From a virus: a stretch of DNA of 27,700 bases. The translations under genes were made by a program, and so were the position numbers. This document shows, piece by piece, positions 1-7,265 of the stretch; within the stretch, counting starts at the first letter, position 1; every line of letters begins with the position of its first letter. The stretch spans positions 1 through 27,700 of IMG/VR virus record IMGVR_UViG_3300010373_001146; one strand, given 5' to 3'. A model generated the notes under the pieces. The model searched no databases. It saw nothing but the letters and a program-made list of their open reading frames with translations, and was not told the origin of the DNA.

Positions 1-72
1 CGCGTAGACTCGCTGCCCATGTGGCGTGCGGGACGGCCGCGCGCCTCGACCGAACGCGAAAGGACCAAGTAA
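1..72 (+). CDS. C-terminal end of an upstream gene (partial)
   Basis: Frame 1 is open from the first base and stops with TAA at 70-72. The visible 23 residues end in RPRASTERERTK and are strongly basic. The stop overlaps the ATG of the next small gene (TAATG), as expected for translationally coupled genes. Too little is visible to name a product. The main support for its reality is the stop-start overlap. Confidence 0.4.
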   Translation, partial: RVDSLPMWRAGRPRASTERERTK

Positions 73-170
73 TGGCGAAAGCAGCGAAGAAGGCCGCCCC
101 CAAGAAGCCGGCGGCCAAGAAGGCGGCCAAGGGCCTGTCCAGCGGCAAGAAGACGGCCAGCGGCAAGTAA
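72..170 (+). CDS. Tiny Lys/Ala-rich basic protein (32 aa)
   Basis: ATG at 72 is preceded by an AAAGGA ribosome-binding site about 8 bases upstream, and the frame stops with TAA at 168-170. The 32-residue product is almost only Lys, Ala, Pro, Gly and Ser (for example KKAAPKKPAAKKAAKG). This composition resembles the tails of bacterial histone-H1-like DNA-binding proteins. It has no globular domain. A nucleic-acid-binding role is inferred from composition alone. It is followed after 59 bases by the ParB-like gene. Confidence 0.5.
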   Translation: MAKAAKKAAPKKPAAKKAAKGLSSGKKTASGK

Positions 171-229
171 GGGACCGCGCGAGCCGGGAGGAAGACAACC
201 CGGCTCGCGCCCTGCCGTGGAGACGACGT

Positions 230-862
230 ATGGGCACGCGCAAGAAACCAGCGCCCGCAGCCGCAGCCACGATCCGCAACCGCATCAAGGGCCATCGCCG
301 CGTGCGTGCCAGCGACCTGGTGCCTCACGAGCATAACTTCCGCCTGCATCCGGAGTCCCAGCGGCAAGCGCTCGCGGGACTCTACCAGCAGGTGGGGTTT
401 GCCCGTTCGCTGTTGGCCTTCGAGTTGCCCGACGGACGCCTGAAGCTCATCGACGGCCACCTACGCGCCGAGATTACCCCGGACATGGAGGTCGAGGTGG
501 AGGTGCTCGATGTTACTGCGGAGGAGGCCAAGCTCTTGCTGGCCTCCGTCGATCCCCTGGCGGCGCTGGCCGAGAGCGACGGGGCCAAGTTGGCGGAGTT
601 GCTCGGCCAGGTCCAGTCCGATTCCGCCGCCGTGCAGGATCTGCTCGCGGGTTTGGCCGAGCAGGCGACGCCGGCCGACAAGGACACGACCATTCTGCAA
701 GCGGTGGATACCCGGCCACCCCCGCAAATGTCCTGGGCGCTCGTGGGCATCCCCACGGTGCGCTTCGGCGAGATCGCCGCCCTGGTCGAGCAGCTGGCCC
801 TGGTGCCGGGCATTTTGCTGGAAACCACCTCCAATGACGCGAACCCCGACCAAGACCGATAA
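230..862 (+). CDS. ParB-like nuclease-fold phage protein
   Basis: A 210-residue protein starting MGTRKKPAP. The N-terminal third (about residues 20-75) reads as a ParB/Srx-type domain: a basic entry (RRVRASDLVPHEHNFRLHP), a helix, then DGRLKLIDGHLRAE, where the IDGHLR element matches the family's conserved GHxR region. Such proteins in phages often sit beside methyltransferases and terminases. The C-terminal part is acidic and helical with no recognised domain. The frame is open upstream to 26, but ATG 230 is preferred because the conserved domain begins shortly after it and the upstream part overlaps the small gene at 72-170. The end overlaps the next gene by 29 bases. Exact function, DNA cleavage or regulation, cannot be told from sequence. 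Confidence 0.7.
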   Translation: MGTRKKPAPAAAATIRNRIKGHRRVRASDLVPHEHNFRLHPESQRQALAGLYQQVGFARSLLAFELPDGRLKLIDGHLRAEITPDMEVEVEVLDVTAEEAKLLLASVDPLAALAESDGAKLAELLGQVQSDSAAVQDLLAGLAEQATPADKDTTILQAVDTRPPPQMSWALVGIPTVRFGEIAALVEQLALVPGILLETTSNDANPDQDR

Positions 863-1430
863 CAGCGATCCACAGGCCAAGCTCGACCTGCGGCGCTATT
901 TTCTGCGCACCTACCACACGGCTGCGCCGCCCCACGTTCTGGATTGCTGCCAGGGCAGCGGCTTGCTCTGGCGGTCGCTGCGCCAGGAGTTCCCGATCGC
1001 GTCGTATTGGGGTCTGGACCAGAAGCCCAAAAAAGGCCGATTGCAAATCGATTCCGTCCGCGTCCTGGCTCAGCCCGGTTGGCGCGCCGACATCATCGAT
1101 GTGGACACCTATGGCTCCCCCTGGAAGCACTGGCTGGCGCTTCTGCCGCATGTCCGTCGCCCCGTGACCGTGTTTCTCACCGTGGGCGCGACAAACGCCT
1201 CGCTCCTGGGAGGCGTCGACCGGGCCACTCTCCAGGCACTTGGCCTGCCAGCGCGAACGCCCCCAACCCTCAGCGCGAATGTCGCGGCTCCTCTCGCCTG
1301 CTCGTTGCATCTGGGCCGCGCCGCCTCCCACGGCCTGAGTATCGCGGAGGCTCTTGGCGCCGTGGCCACCTCGCATGACCGCAAGACCTACTATCTCGGC
1401 CTGCACCTGCGCCCGTCCGCCCCGCCGTGA
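834..1430 (+). CDS. Class I methyltransferase-like phage protein
   Basis: 198 residues beginning MTRTPTKTD. Around residue 35 the sequence VLDCCQGSGLLW fits the glycine-rich SAM-binding motif I. It is followed by WGLDQKPKKG, where the Asp could contact SAM ribose, and later by DVDTYGSPWKHW, which recalls the D-x-D-PYG segment of some RNA/DNA methyltransferases. The target is unknown. It overlaps the ParB-like gene by 29 bases, so the two are probably co-translated. ParB-like plus methyltransferase pairs are common in phage genomes. Start choice is by overlap and by conserved sequence beginning about 20 residues later. A catalytically inactive SAM-fold protein remains possible. Confidence 0.6.
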   Translation: MTRTPTKTDNSDPQAKLDLRRYFLRTYHTAAPPHVLDCCQGSGLLWRSLRQEFPIASYWGLDQKPKKGRLQIDSVRVLAQPGWRADIIDVDTYGSPWKHWLALLPHVRRPVTVFLTVGATNASLLGGVDRATLQALGLPARTPPTLSANVAAPLACSLHLGRAASHGLSIAEALGAVATSHDRKTYYLGLHLRPSAPP

Positions 1431-1509
1431 AACAATTTCCGCTGCGCGAGCACGCGCGCCTTGTCATTCCCCATTGCCTTATTCTTTGCCCGTTTACGGC
1501 GGCGACTAC

Positions 1510-1538
1510 TTGACGTAAGTGCCTGATGATTTTACACT
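1510..1538 (+). promoter_or_regulatory. Sigma70-like promoter P1
   Basis: TTGACG at 1510-1515 and TACACT at 1533-1538 are separated by exactly 17 bases. Transcription would start near 1545 and run towards the DUF5131 gene at 1647. The surrounding 216-base gap is the most AT-rich stretch in the first 15 kb and has no gene. Confidence 0.5.
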
Positions 1539-1542
1539 TGCT

Positions 1543-1559
1543 GGCAATTATCCATTGCC
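1543..1559. promoter_or_regulatory. Operator-like inverted repeat
   Basis: GGCAAT (1543-1548) and ATTGCC (1554-1559) form a perfect 6-bp inverted repeat with a 5-base spacer. It lies on the expected start site of promoter P1 and overlaps the -35 box of P2, where a repressor would block both. A further half-site, CCATTGCC, occurs at 1471-1478. The binding protein is not identified in the window. Confidence 0.4.
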
Positions 1560-1583
1560 GACGCCGCGCTTTTTGCCTACAAT
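1555..1583 (+). promoter_or_regulatory. Sigma70-like promoter P2
   Basis: TTGCCG at 1555-1560 and TACAAT at 1578-1583 are 17 bases apart. The -10 box is close to consensus and the -35 moderate. It is in tandem with P1, 45 bases downstream, and both point at the gene starting at 1647. Confidence 0.5.
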
Positions 1584-1646
1584 TAAAGATGAAAGAGATG
1601 GCTAGTGTCCCCTGGAACCTCAATCTTCTTTCAGGAGTGATGACCG

Positions 1647-2426
1647 ATGGCTGAGAACACAAAAATAAGCTGGACTTCGCACACGGCCAATTTCTGGATG
1701 GGCTGCCAGAAGGTTTCGCCTGGCTGCCAAAACTGCTATGCCGAAACCCTCACCACCAACCGCATGGGCCTACGCCTCTGGGGGCCGGCCAAGACCACCC
1801 GTCGCCAGGAGGTCAAGGGCGTCTATGCCAAGCTCAAGTCCTGGAACAAGGCCAGCAACCCCGACCATCCCAGCAAGGTTTTCGTCGGCTCGCTCATGGA
1901 CTGGGCCGAGGATCATCCCGATGCCGAGCGTCTGCGCCCGGCCCTCTGGAACGCCATCCGGCAGGCGGACCAACTCCTCTTCCAGATGCTCACCAAGCGC
2001 CACGACCGCGTGGCCCGACTCCTGCCGCCGTTCTGGAGCGAGATCAAGCACCGCGTCTGGCTGGGCGTCTCCATCGAGAACGCCGACCATGCCCACCGCG
2101 CCGACGGCATCCGTGCCCTTGACAGCGCCGTGCGCTTCGTCAGTTACGAGCCGGCCCTTGGCCCGCTGGCGCAAGCCCTCGATCTAACCCGTATCGACTG
2201 GGTCATCTATGGAGGCGAGTCTGGACCGGGATTCCGGCCCGAGGACAAGCAATGGGCGCGTGATATGCGCTCCGCTTGCGAGGCGGCCGGCGTGGCTTTC
2301 TTCCACAAGCAAAGCGCCGCAACGCGAACGGAGAGGGGCGTGGAACTGGACGGCGCCATCGTCCAGAACTACCCCGCCGCTCCGCGCCGGAGTCTGCCCC
2401 AGGTCGAGCCGCCGCCGCTCTTCTGA
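1647..2426 (+). CDS. Phage Gp37/Gp68 family protein (DUF5131)
   Basis: 259 residues beginning MAENTKISWTSHTANFWMGC, a start typical of DUF5131 proteins. A cysteine cluster C20, C27, C30 (GCQKVSPGCQNCYAET) resembles metal or iron-sulfur binding sites. Family features follow: NPDHPSKVFVGSLMDWAED, FQMLTKRHDR, VWLGVSIEN, and WVIYGGESGPGFRP near residue 190. The family is widespread in phages and mobile elements, and its biochemical role is not settled; a radical-SAM-like fold has been suggested. ATG 1647 is supported by an AGGAG site at 1633-1637. It is the first gene after the double promoter and operator at 1510-1583, and is followed by a hairpin with a T-run at 2450-2489, so it may be its own transcription unit. 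Confidence 0.85.
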   Translation: MAENTKISWTSHTANFWMGCQKVSPGCQNCYAETLTTNRMGLRLWGPAKTTRRQEVKGVYAKLKSWNKASNPDHPSKVFVGSLMDWAEDHPDAERLRPALWNAIRQADQLLFQMLTKRHDRVARLLPPFWSEIKHRVWLGVSIENADHAHRADGIRALDSAVRFVSYEPALGPLAQALDLTRIDWVIYGGESGPGFRPEDKQWARDMRSACEAAGVAFFHKQSAATRTERGVELDGAIVQNYPAAPRRSLPQVEPPPLF

Positions 2427-2435
2427 GCCGGTCCC

Positions 2436-2470
2436 GACTTACCCGCTCACCCCGCCGGCGCCGGTACACT
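2436..2470 (+). promoter_or_regulatory. Possible module promoter upstream of terminase genes
   Basis: GACTT (2436-2440) and TACACT (2465-2470) are 24 bases apart. The same pairing of GACTT with a TAxACT-like box occurs in front of the protease-scaffold gene (GACTT 9805-9809, GATACT 9833-9838) and the portal gene (GACTT 24127-24131, TAAACT 24155-24160). The spacing is too long for a classical sigma70 promoter, so this is a suggestion from recurrence only. The TACACT lies in the loop of the hairpin at 2450-2484, so the two readings compete. Confidence 0.3.
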
Positions 2471-2489
2471 CGGCGATGGCGGGGTTTTT
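2450..2489 (+). terminator. Rho-independent terminator after the DUF5131 gene
   Basis: CCCCGCC (2450-2456) pairs with GGCGGGG (2478-2484) and is followed directly by TTTTT (2485-2489). A second nested stem is possible (GCCG 2460-2463 with CGGC 2471-2474). It sits 23 bases after the DUF5131 stop and 21 bases before the next start. Confidence 0.55.
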
Positions 2490-2510
2490 GTTTGCGCGGA
2501 GATGGACCCA

Positions 2511-3185
2511 ATGAGCCAGAACGAGAAAGAGGCTTCCCAGGAGCCGGTGTCCGATGGGACAATCAAGGCGCGGACAAAAAGCACCGCCGAGCGGCGGGCG
2601 GCACGCGCCCAGGCTCAGGCCGCGCTTGTGGCCAAGCAGCAGGAGGCGCTCCGCCTCAAGCTGGCCGGTGCCACGCTTGACGATATTGCCCGGCAGCTGG
2701 GCTATTCTCATCCCAGCGCCGCCCGCAAGGCGTACTTGGCCGCCCTGCACTCGCCCAGCCGCGAGTCGGTGGCCCAGGCCCGCGAGATTGAGCGGCTGCG
2801 CCTGGAGCGCCTGCACCTGCTCTGGTGGCTCAGGGCCACGGCCAACCCAACCGCGCCCGACCCCGAGGCCACCGATCGCGTGCTCAAGATCAGCGCTGCC
2901 CGCGTCGCCCTTCTGGGCCTCGCCCGTCCTTTCCGCAAGAGGGTCGAGCATTCCGGCCCCGGCGGTGGCCCCATTGAGCATAAGGACAGCCAGGCCCCCG
3001 ACTGGTCCCAGCTCACCGTCGAGGAATTGCGTCTCCTGAAGGATCTCCATGAACGCGCCCGTCAAACCCCGGAGGCCGGCGGCGCGCCGGCCAGCGAACC
3101 GTGTGGCCCCCCTGCCGGGCTACCTGCGGAGCCTGCCGGATCAGCCGACGACGCTGCGACTTTTGGCGGAGAAGTCGCTCTCTGA
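2511..3185 (+). CDS. Terminase small-subunit-like protein
   Basis: 224 residues if started at ATG 2511, which has GGAG nine bases upstream; ATG 2502 is in frame but sits directly on that GGAG. A charged N-terminus leads into a helix rich in Ala, Gln and Arg, then a helix-turn-helix-like stretch (LKLAGATLDDIARQLGY, about residues 46-63). This is the usual plan of phage small terminases, which bind packaging sites and recruit the large subunit. The next gene is the large terminase, which supports the call. The last 45 codons overlap that gene by 137 bases and give a Pro/Ala/Gly-rich tail without conserved features. Assignment is by context plus the helix-turn-helix. Confidence 0.6.
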   Translation: MSQNEKEASQEPVSDGTIKARTKSTAERRAARAQAQAALVAKQQEALRLKLAGATLDDIARQLGYSHPSAARKAYLAALHSPSRESVAQAREIERLRLERLHLLWWLRATANPTAPDPEATDRVLKISAARVALLGLARPFRKRVEHSGPGGGPIEHKDSQAPDWSQLTVEELRLLKDLHERARQTPEAGGAPASEPCGPPAGLPAEPAGSADDAATFGGEVAL

Positions 3186-4629
3186 GTTCGTCAAGCAAGC
3201 CTGGCCCATCCTTGAGCCAGGGCGGCGCCTCATCTGGGGCTGGCACCTCGACGCCATTTGCCAGCACCTGGAAGCGGTGACGGCGCGGCAACTCGCCAAC
3301 CTCATCATCTCCGTCCCGCCCGGCTCGTCGAAGTCCACGATTGCCGCCGTCATGTGGCCCGCCTGGGTGTGGCTGCGCTGGCCTGCGGCGCGATTCCTGA
3401 CGGCCAGTTATTCGATGGATCTGTCCCTGCGCGACGCCGTCAAGTCGCGCACGCTCCTGGACAGTCCCTGGTATCGCGGCCACTGGGGCCAGCGCTTTCG
3501 CATGGCCAGCGACCAGAACACCAAGGGCTACTACCTCAACGACCAGACCGGCTTTCGCATCACCACCTCGACCACGAGCAAGGCCACGGGCTTCCGGGGC
3601 GATTACACGCTGGTGGACGACGCCTTGAATGTCGCGGAGGCGGAAAGCGCAGCCAGTCGCGAGGCCGTGCTGCGCTGGTACGACGAGGCTTTCTGGAACC
3701 GCCTCAACGACCTTGACCTCGGCGGCCGCGTGGTCATCGGCCAGCGGACGCACCAGGAGGATCTCACCGGCCACCTGCTGCAACTGCCCAACTGGGTCGA
3801 GCTGCGCATCCCGGCCGAGTTCGAGCCGGAGTGCCGCTGCGAGACCTCCCTAGGCTGGGCCGACCCGCGCACGGTCGAGGGCGCCTGGATGCAGGAGTCG
3901 CGTTTCGGTCCCAAGCAGAAGACCGAGCTTTTGGCTGGCCGCATGGGGAGTTGGGGCTACGCCGCCCAGTACCAGCAGCGGCCCGTGCCGCGCGAGGGCG
4001 GCCTGTTCAAGAAAGAGTGGTTTCAGGACCGCCGCTACCACTACTACGGCGAGCACTTTGTGCTGGGGGGACGCCATGTCGCCCGTCGCGCGTGCCGCTC
4101 ATTCGCCACCGTGGACCACGCCTGCTCAACCAAGGCCGAGGCCGATTGGACCGTGGTGGGCATCTGGTACGGCGACCCGGCCGGCAATCTGATTCTGGCC
4201 CACGTCTACCGGCGCCGCGTCGAGGGTCCCGATCTGCCCAAACTGCTGCGCGAGGCGTGGGACACCTGGCGCCCCGCCTACTTCGCCGTCGAGCAGGTGG
4301 GAGCGCAGCTCTCCACGGTGCAGTTGCTCCGCCGCGACGGACTGACCATCCGCGCCGTCGATCCGCACGGCCAGAAGAAGGTGGAGCATTCCCTGGAATT
4401 GCAGATTAAATCCGAGGCGGGGCAGGTGTGGCTGCCGCGGGAGGCGCCGTGGCTTGCCGACTTTGAGGATGAGTTATTCCATTTTCCCTTCGCGACCAAG
4501 GATGACCAGGTGGACATGGCTAGTTACGCCGCTGAGGAAATGGTATCCTTGTACTCCCAGTCCGCCGCCACCAAGCCCGTCGTCGTGCCCGGCATGGGTT
4601 CGCTGCGACCGGGGCCGGGCGGCTGGTGA
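3049..4629 (+). CDS. terL: Phage terminase large subunit (ATPase and nuclease)
   Basis: 526 residues, the normal size for TerL, the motor that pumps phage DNA into procapsids and cuts it. ATPase domain: Walker A SVPPGSSKST at residues 88-97, Walker B YTLVDD at 186-191, and SKATGFRG between them. The C-terminal RNase-H-like nuclease shows the expected acidic residues: D356 in ATVDHA, E415 in AVEQVG, and D485/D486/D489 in KDDQVDMASYA. YAAQYQQRPVPREGGLFKKEW near residues 305-325 is typical of this terminase group. ATG 3049 is preceded by GAAGGA at a 6-base gap. It overlaps the small-terminase-like gene by 137 bases, which is unusually long. All key residues look intact, so the enzyme should be active. 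Confidence 0.93.
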   Translation: MNAPVKPRRPAARRPANRVAPLPGYLRSLPDQPTTLRLLAEKSLSEFVKQAWPILEPGRRLIWGWHLDAICQHLEAVTARQLANLIISVPPGSSKSTIAAVMWPAWVWLRWPAARFLTASYSMDLSLRDAVKSRTLLDSPWYRGHWGQRFRMASDQNTKGYYLNDQTGFRITTSTTSKATGFRGDYTLVDDALNVAEAESAASREAVLRWYDEAFWNRLNDLDLGGRVVIGQRTHQEDLTGHLLQLPNWVELRIPAEFEPECRCETSLGWADPRTVEGAWMQESRFGPKQKTELLAGRMGSWGYAAQYQQRPVPREGGLFKKEWFQDRRYHYYGEHFVLGGRHVARRACRSFATVDHACSTKAEADWTVVGIWYGDPAGNLILAHVYRRRVEGPDLPKLLREAWDTWRPAYFAVEQVGAQLSTVQLLRRDGLTIRAVDPHGQKKVEHSLELQIKSEAGQVWLPREAPWLADFEDELFHFPFATKDDQVDMASYAAEEMVSLYSQSAATKPVVVPGMGSLRPGPGGW

Positions 4630-4668
4630 GTTCGAACACCCAGCGCTGTCTCTTTCCGGAGTCTCCCC

Positions 4669-5076
4669 ATGTCCGAAGCGTCCGTCGCCGAGGTGCTGCT
4701 GGCCACGCTCGACCAGGCCACGCCCGCCGACCTGGCCCGTCTCGACCAGGAAATCGCGGCCGCGCGCGGCCGCCTGGCGTCCCTGGAACAACTGCGCAAG
4801 CTGCTGGCCGTGCGTCTCGCGGGGCCAGCAGCACCCAAGCCGCGCGTGCCGCGCGGCACGTCGGAGGCGGCCCAGGGCAAGCGCGCCGACGAGCGCCGCC
4901 GGGACATCGTCGCCTACCTGGCCCAGCGCGGCCCGCGCCTGCAAAGCCAGATTGTCGGCGACCTGGGCATCCCCGCGGGCAGCATGACGGCGCTACTCGA
5001 CCACGCCTGGTTTCAGAAGACGGCGCAGGGCGTCCACATCACCCCGCAGGCGCGCCGGGAGGTACTCGATTCGTGA
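4669..5076 (+). CDS. Hypothetical protein, coiled coil plus winged-helix-like C-terminus
   Basis: 135 residues. The first half is a long amphipathic helix (LARLDQEIAAARGRLASLEQL, about residues 22-42) likely to form a coiled coil. After a Pro/Lys linker, about residues 75-130 resemble a small winged helix: RRRDIVAYLAQRGPRLQSQI, then VGDLGIPAGSMTALLDHAWFQ and a beta-wing QGVHITPQARRE. This suggests DNA binding, but no named family is recognised. It starts 39 bases after the terminase stop. Its stop overlaps a GTG start of the next gene (GTGA). Confidence 0.55.
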   Translation: MSEASVAEVLLATLDQATPADLARLDQEIAAARGRLASLEQLRKLLAVRLAGPAAPKPRVPRGTSEAAQGKRADERRRDIVAYLAQRGPRLQSQIVGDLGIPAGSMTALLDHAWFQKTAQGVHITPQARREVLDS

Positions 5077-5258
5077 CCACACTCGGCTGGATACTCGCGG
5101 GTGGGTACGTTATGGTGGGTCTGGGCTTCGTGAGCGACTACTTCGACAGAACGCAAAGTAGTCTCGACGGCCCCGTGCTGGGGCTGGCCAAGGCGCTCGC
5201 GCTCTTGTTCTGCTGGCCGTCGTTTGTGGTCGCCGGTCTGCTCCGGCGCTGGGGTTAG
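5073..5258 (+). CDS. Small two-helix membrane protein (61 aa)
   Basis: The GTG start at 5073 overlaps the previous stop (GTGA) and has GGGAGG about ten bases upstream. Two hydrophobic segments are visible, LGWILAGGYVMVGLGFV near residues 4-20 and LGLAKALALLFCWPSFVVAG near 36-55, separated by a short charged loop. The shape is compatible with a small phage membrane protein such as a holin, but no lysis gene is adjacent, so function is unassigned. The later in-frame ATG at 5112 would remove most of the first helix and is less likely. Confidence 0.5.
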   Translation: MTTLGWILAGGYVMVGLGFVSDYFDRTQSSLDGPVLGLAKALALLFCWPSFVVAGLLRRWG

Positions 5259-5261
5259 TCA

Positions 5262-5666
5262 ATGAGCATTTATGCCACCCTTTGGGAAATTCAGGTGCTG
5301 GCCGAAGAGCCGAAGGTCATTTGCTTCGGCACCGATGGCACCGCCACCGCTTTGTATGGCGATGGCAGCCGGCGTCCTTATGCGGAGAAGTGGGTACGGG
5401 TCGTTGGCCAGGGCGTGCCGCCCCACATCGGCCACCCCTCGCACTATCCGAGCGGGGATCCCTATGGGGCCTTTCTGCCTCCGCCCGTCTCCGACGCGGA
5501 AGGCGACCTCTTGCGGGCTGTGGTGATTGTCGTGGAGGGCCGCGAGGACAAGGAGGGACAGTGCTATGTCGATCCCCTCCTTGTTCTCTCCGGCGTGGAG
5601 TATCAACGGCTATCCTTCGCGGACTTGCTCGCGCGCATCGAGATAGCCGTGCGAAAAGAGGTATGA
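5262..5666 (+). CDS. Conserved hypothetical protein (MSIYATLWEIQ family)
   Basis: 134 residues. The N-terminus MSIYATLWEIQ and the later QGVPPHIGHPSHYPSGDPYG and AFLPPP are hallmarks of a small hypothetical family found across bacterial genomes and phages. No catalytic motif is visible. It follows the membrane-protein gene after 3 bases and ends one base before the next ATG. No strong ribosome-binding site is visible, so it probably depends on translation of the preceding gene. Confidence 0.65.
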   Translation: MSIYATLWEIQVLAEEPKVICFGTDGTATALYGDGSRRPYAEKWVRVVGQGVPPHIGHPSHYPSGDPYGAFLPPPVSDAEGDLLRAVVIVVEGREDKEGQCYVDPLLVLSGVEYQRLSFADLLARIEIAVRKEV

Positions 5667-5667
5667 G

Positions 5668-6426
5668 ATGGCCGGCACACCCTTACCCGATTGCAATGCT
5701 GGCGTGGCCCCTGCCCCGGAGTGCTGCCACCTGCCCGTGCCGGACCGCTTTCATCTGACCATCAGCGGGGTCAGCGCGGTCCACTTCGTCCGCAGCATTC
5801 GCGTGGTGAACGGCGAGGCGCAAGCGGACCTGCACCTGAACGCGGACTTCGACCTCGAGTGCGCCATCGAGGAGATTGCCCGCAGCGTGGCCGAGTCCTA
5901 CGGGATCCCACGCGATCTGGTCAATACCTTGAATCCGGACGCCAACTCCGCCAGCGGCAGCATTGTCCGCGCCATCGATCCGGTCGGTGCAGGCGGCTTG
6001 TGCGAGGCCGTCGTGCAGCGCTTCGACGCCGCCACCGTGCAGTGGGTGGACGGAGAGCGCGTCTGGGTGCGGCCGGCTGCGCAGCAACCGCGCCGGCCCA
6101 CGGTGGCCGACCTGACGCCCTACACGGAGTGCCGCGCCTGGCTGGCGCGTTTCGCCCGCCGGCCCTGGGATCTATCCCTCTTGTGGATTATGGCTGACTG
6201 GCTCGACGAACGCACGAATGGCATCGCCGCCACGGTCCGCCACTGGCTGAGCGCGACCGAGGCCGACATTGTGACCGCGTGCATCAGCCATCTTCGTGAG
6301 CAGGGCTTTCAGGTCGAGGGCCGGCCTCGGCTGATTTACCATCCCGCATCGCAGGATGGCCCGCCGTATCAGGCGGCATCCGTCGAGATGGAGGCTACGG
6401 TCACTACCGCGAGGGCTGAGTCATGA
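5668..6426 (+). CDS. Hypothetical protein with a degenerate DWLDE (TIGR02996-like) segment
   Basis: 252 residues. The N-terminal 25 residues contain several Cys and Pro. The middle (about residues 28-140) looks beta-rich with no recognised family. Around residues 153-185 the sequence CRAWLARFARRPWDLSLLW followed by IMADWLDERTN matches the core of the Gemmata repeat-companion domain TIGR02996, but its upstream half is divergent. AGAGG precedes ATG 5668. The gene ends in an ATGA overlap with the next gene, which carries a clearer version of the same motif, so the two are probably co-translated and related in origin. Confidence 0.6.
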   Translation: MAGTPLPDCNAGVAPAPECCHLPVPDRFHLTISGVSAVHFVRSIRVVNGEAQADLHLNADFDLECAIEEIARSVAESYGIPRDLVNTLNPDANSASGSIVRAIDPVGAGGLCEAVVQRFDAATVQWVDGERVWVRPAAQQPRRPTVADLTPYTECRAWLARFARRPWDLSLLWIMADWLDERTNGIAATVRHWLSATEADIVTACISHLREQGFQVEGRPRLIYHPASQDGPPYQAASVEMEATVTTARAES

Positions 6427-7265
6427 CTCCCGAAGACATTGCCGCCCGCATCCTCGACCCCGGCGAGGACCGCGCCCTCGGCCCTCCCGATGCCGAGCGC
6501 ATCCGCCAGCGCATCGCCGATGCCCTCCGCAGCGCCGCCGTCGATGACGACCTGCGCCGCCGGGTGAGCGTCCAGTTGGACGGCCTCTGCCAGCTTTTGC
6601 GCCAACAGGCTGAGCATCCGCCGCGTTTGATTCAACCGGGCTGGGAAGGCAACGGAGCTAATATCGCGGCGAGTGTCCGCGACATCGCCTCGCGCAGGGT
6701 CGATCAAGTACCCGCCGACGTGACGTTCACGCTTCCGGCGCAGCAGCCGGAAGGGGGCACGATTCGCTTCATGTCGCCGCCGTCTCCCCTCGCCCACCTC
6801 GAGCGCCTGTGCTGGCTGCTGGGTCTGTCCGGCCAGGAACGCGCCTTCGTGCTGACCCTCCTGGAAGCGCCGCGCGACGAACCCACGCGGATGATCTTCG
6901 CCGACTGGCTCGAAGAGCACAACCGGCCCCAGGAGGCGCTGCGGCTGCGCACGCTCATTCCAGGGCCGGGGCAGGTGGCCGTGTGGAGCTTCCCGGTCGA
7001 GTTGCGGACGCAAGACGTGTGCGCTGCGGTGCAGGCGTTCTCGGAGCAGCACGGCTGCACGGCGGTTGTCCTCTTCGGCGAGCAGCGCCTGGAGATGCTG
7101 GACGAGGAACAGATGGCCCAGGCCGGCTGGGTCCAGGCGGTTCACTTCGCCGAGGCGCCCTTTCAGGCGCTGTGCGGCGCGGACAACCCCAACCAGGGCA
7201 CGACGCAAGTAGGCGAGCACGTCACCTGTCCGGCCTGCCGCAGAAAGATGGGAATCAAGCCATGA
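6423..7265 (+). CDS. TIGR02996-like domain protein with a C-terminal Cys cluster
   Basis: 280 residues, starting in an ATGA overlap. The N-terminal 100 residues are charged and helical without a recognised family. At about 130-172 the segment ERAFVLTLLEAPRDEPTRM, then IFADWLEEHNRPQEALRLR, is a good match to the Gemmataceae repeat-companion domain, normally seen at protein N-termini in those genomes. The C-terminus has CGADNPNQGT and CPACRRKMG, compatible with a zinc ribbon with one unusual half. The stop overlaps the next ATG (ATGA at 7262-7265). The role in the phage is unknown; a host-derived cargo or regulatory protein is a plausible reading. Confidence 0.65.
   Translation: MTPEDIAARILDPGEDRALGPPDAERIRQRIADALRSAAVDDDLRRRVSVQLDGLCQLLRQQAEHPPRLIQPGWEGNGANIAASVRDIASRRVDQVPADVTFTLPAQQPEGGTIRFMSPPSPLAHLERLCWLLGLSGQERAFVLTLLEAPRDEPTRMIFADWLEEHNRPQEALRLRTLIPGPGQVAVWSFPVELRTQDVCAAVQAFSEQHGCTAVVLFGEQRLEMLDEEQMAQAGWVQAVHFAEAPFQALCGADNPNQGTTQVGEHVTCPACRRKMGIKP

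Noticed and set aside
26-229. N-terminal extension of the ParB-like frame
   Set aside because: It covers the small Lys/Ala gene in another frame, and its sequence is low complexity. ATG 230 begins just before the conserved domain.
5073-5258. Holin assignment for the 61-residue membrane protein
   Set aside because: Two transmembrane helices fit, but there is no endolysin or spanin nearby and no family resemblance, so only a membrane protein is claimed.
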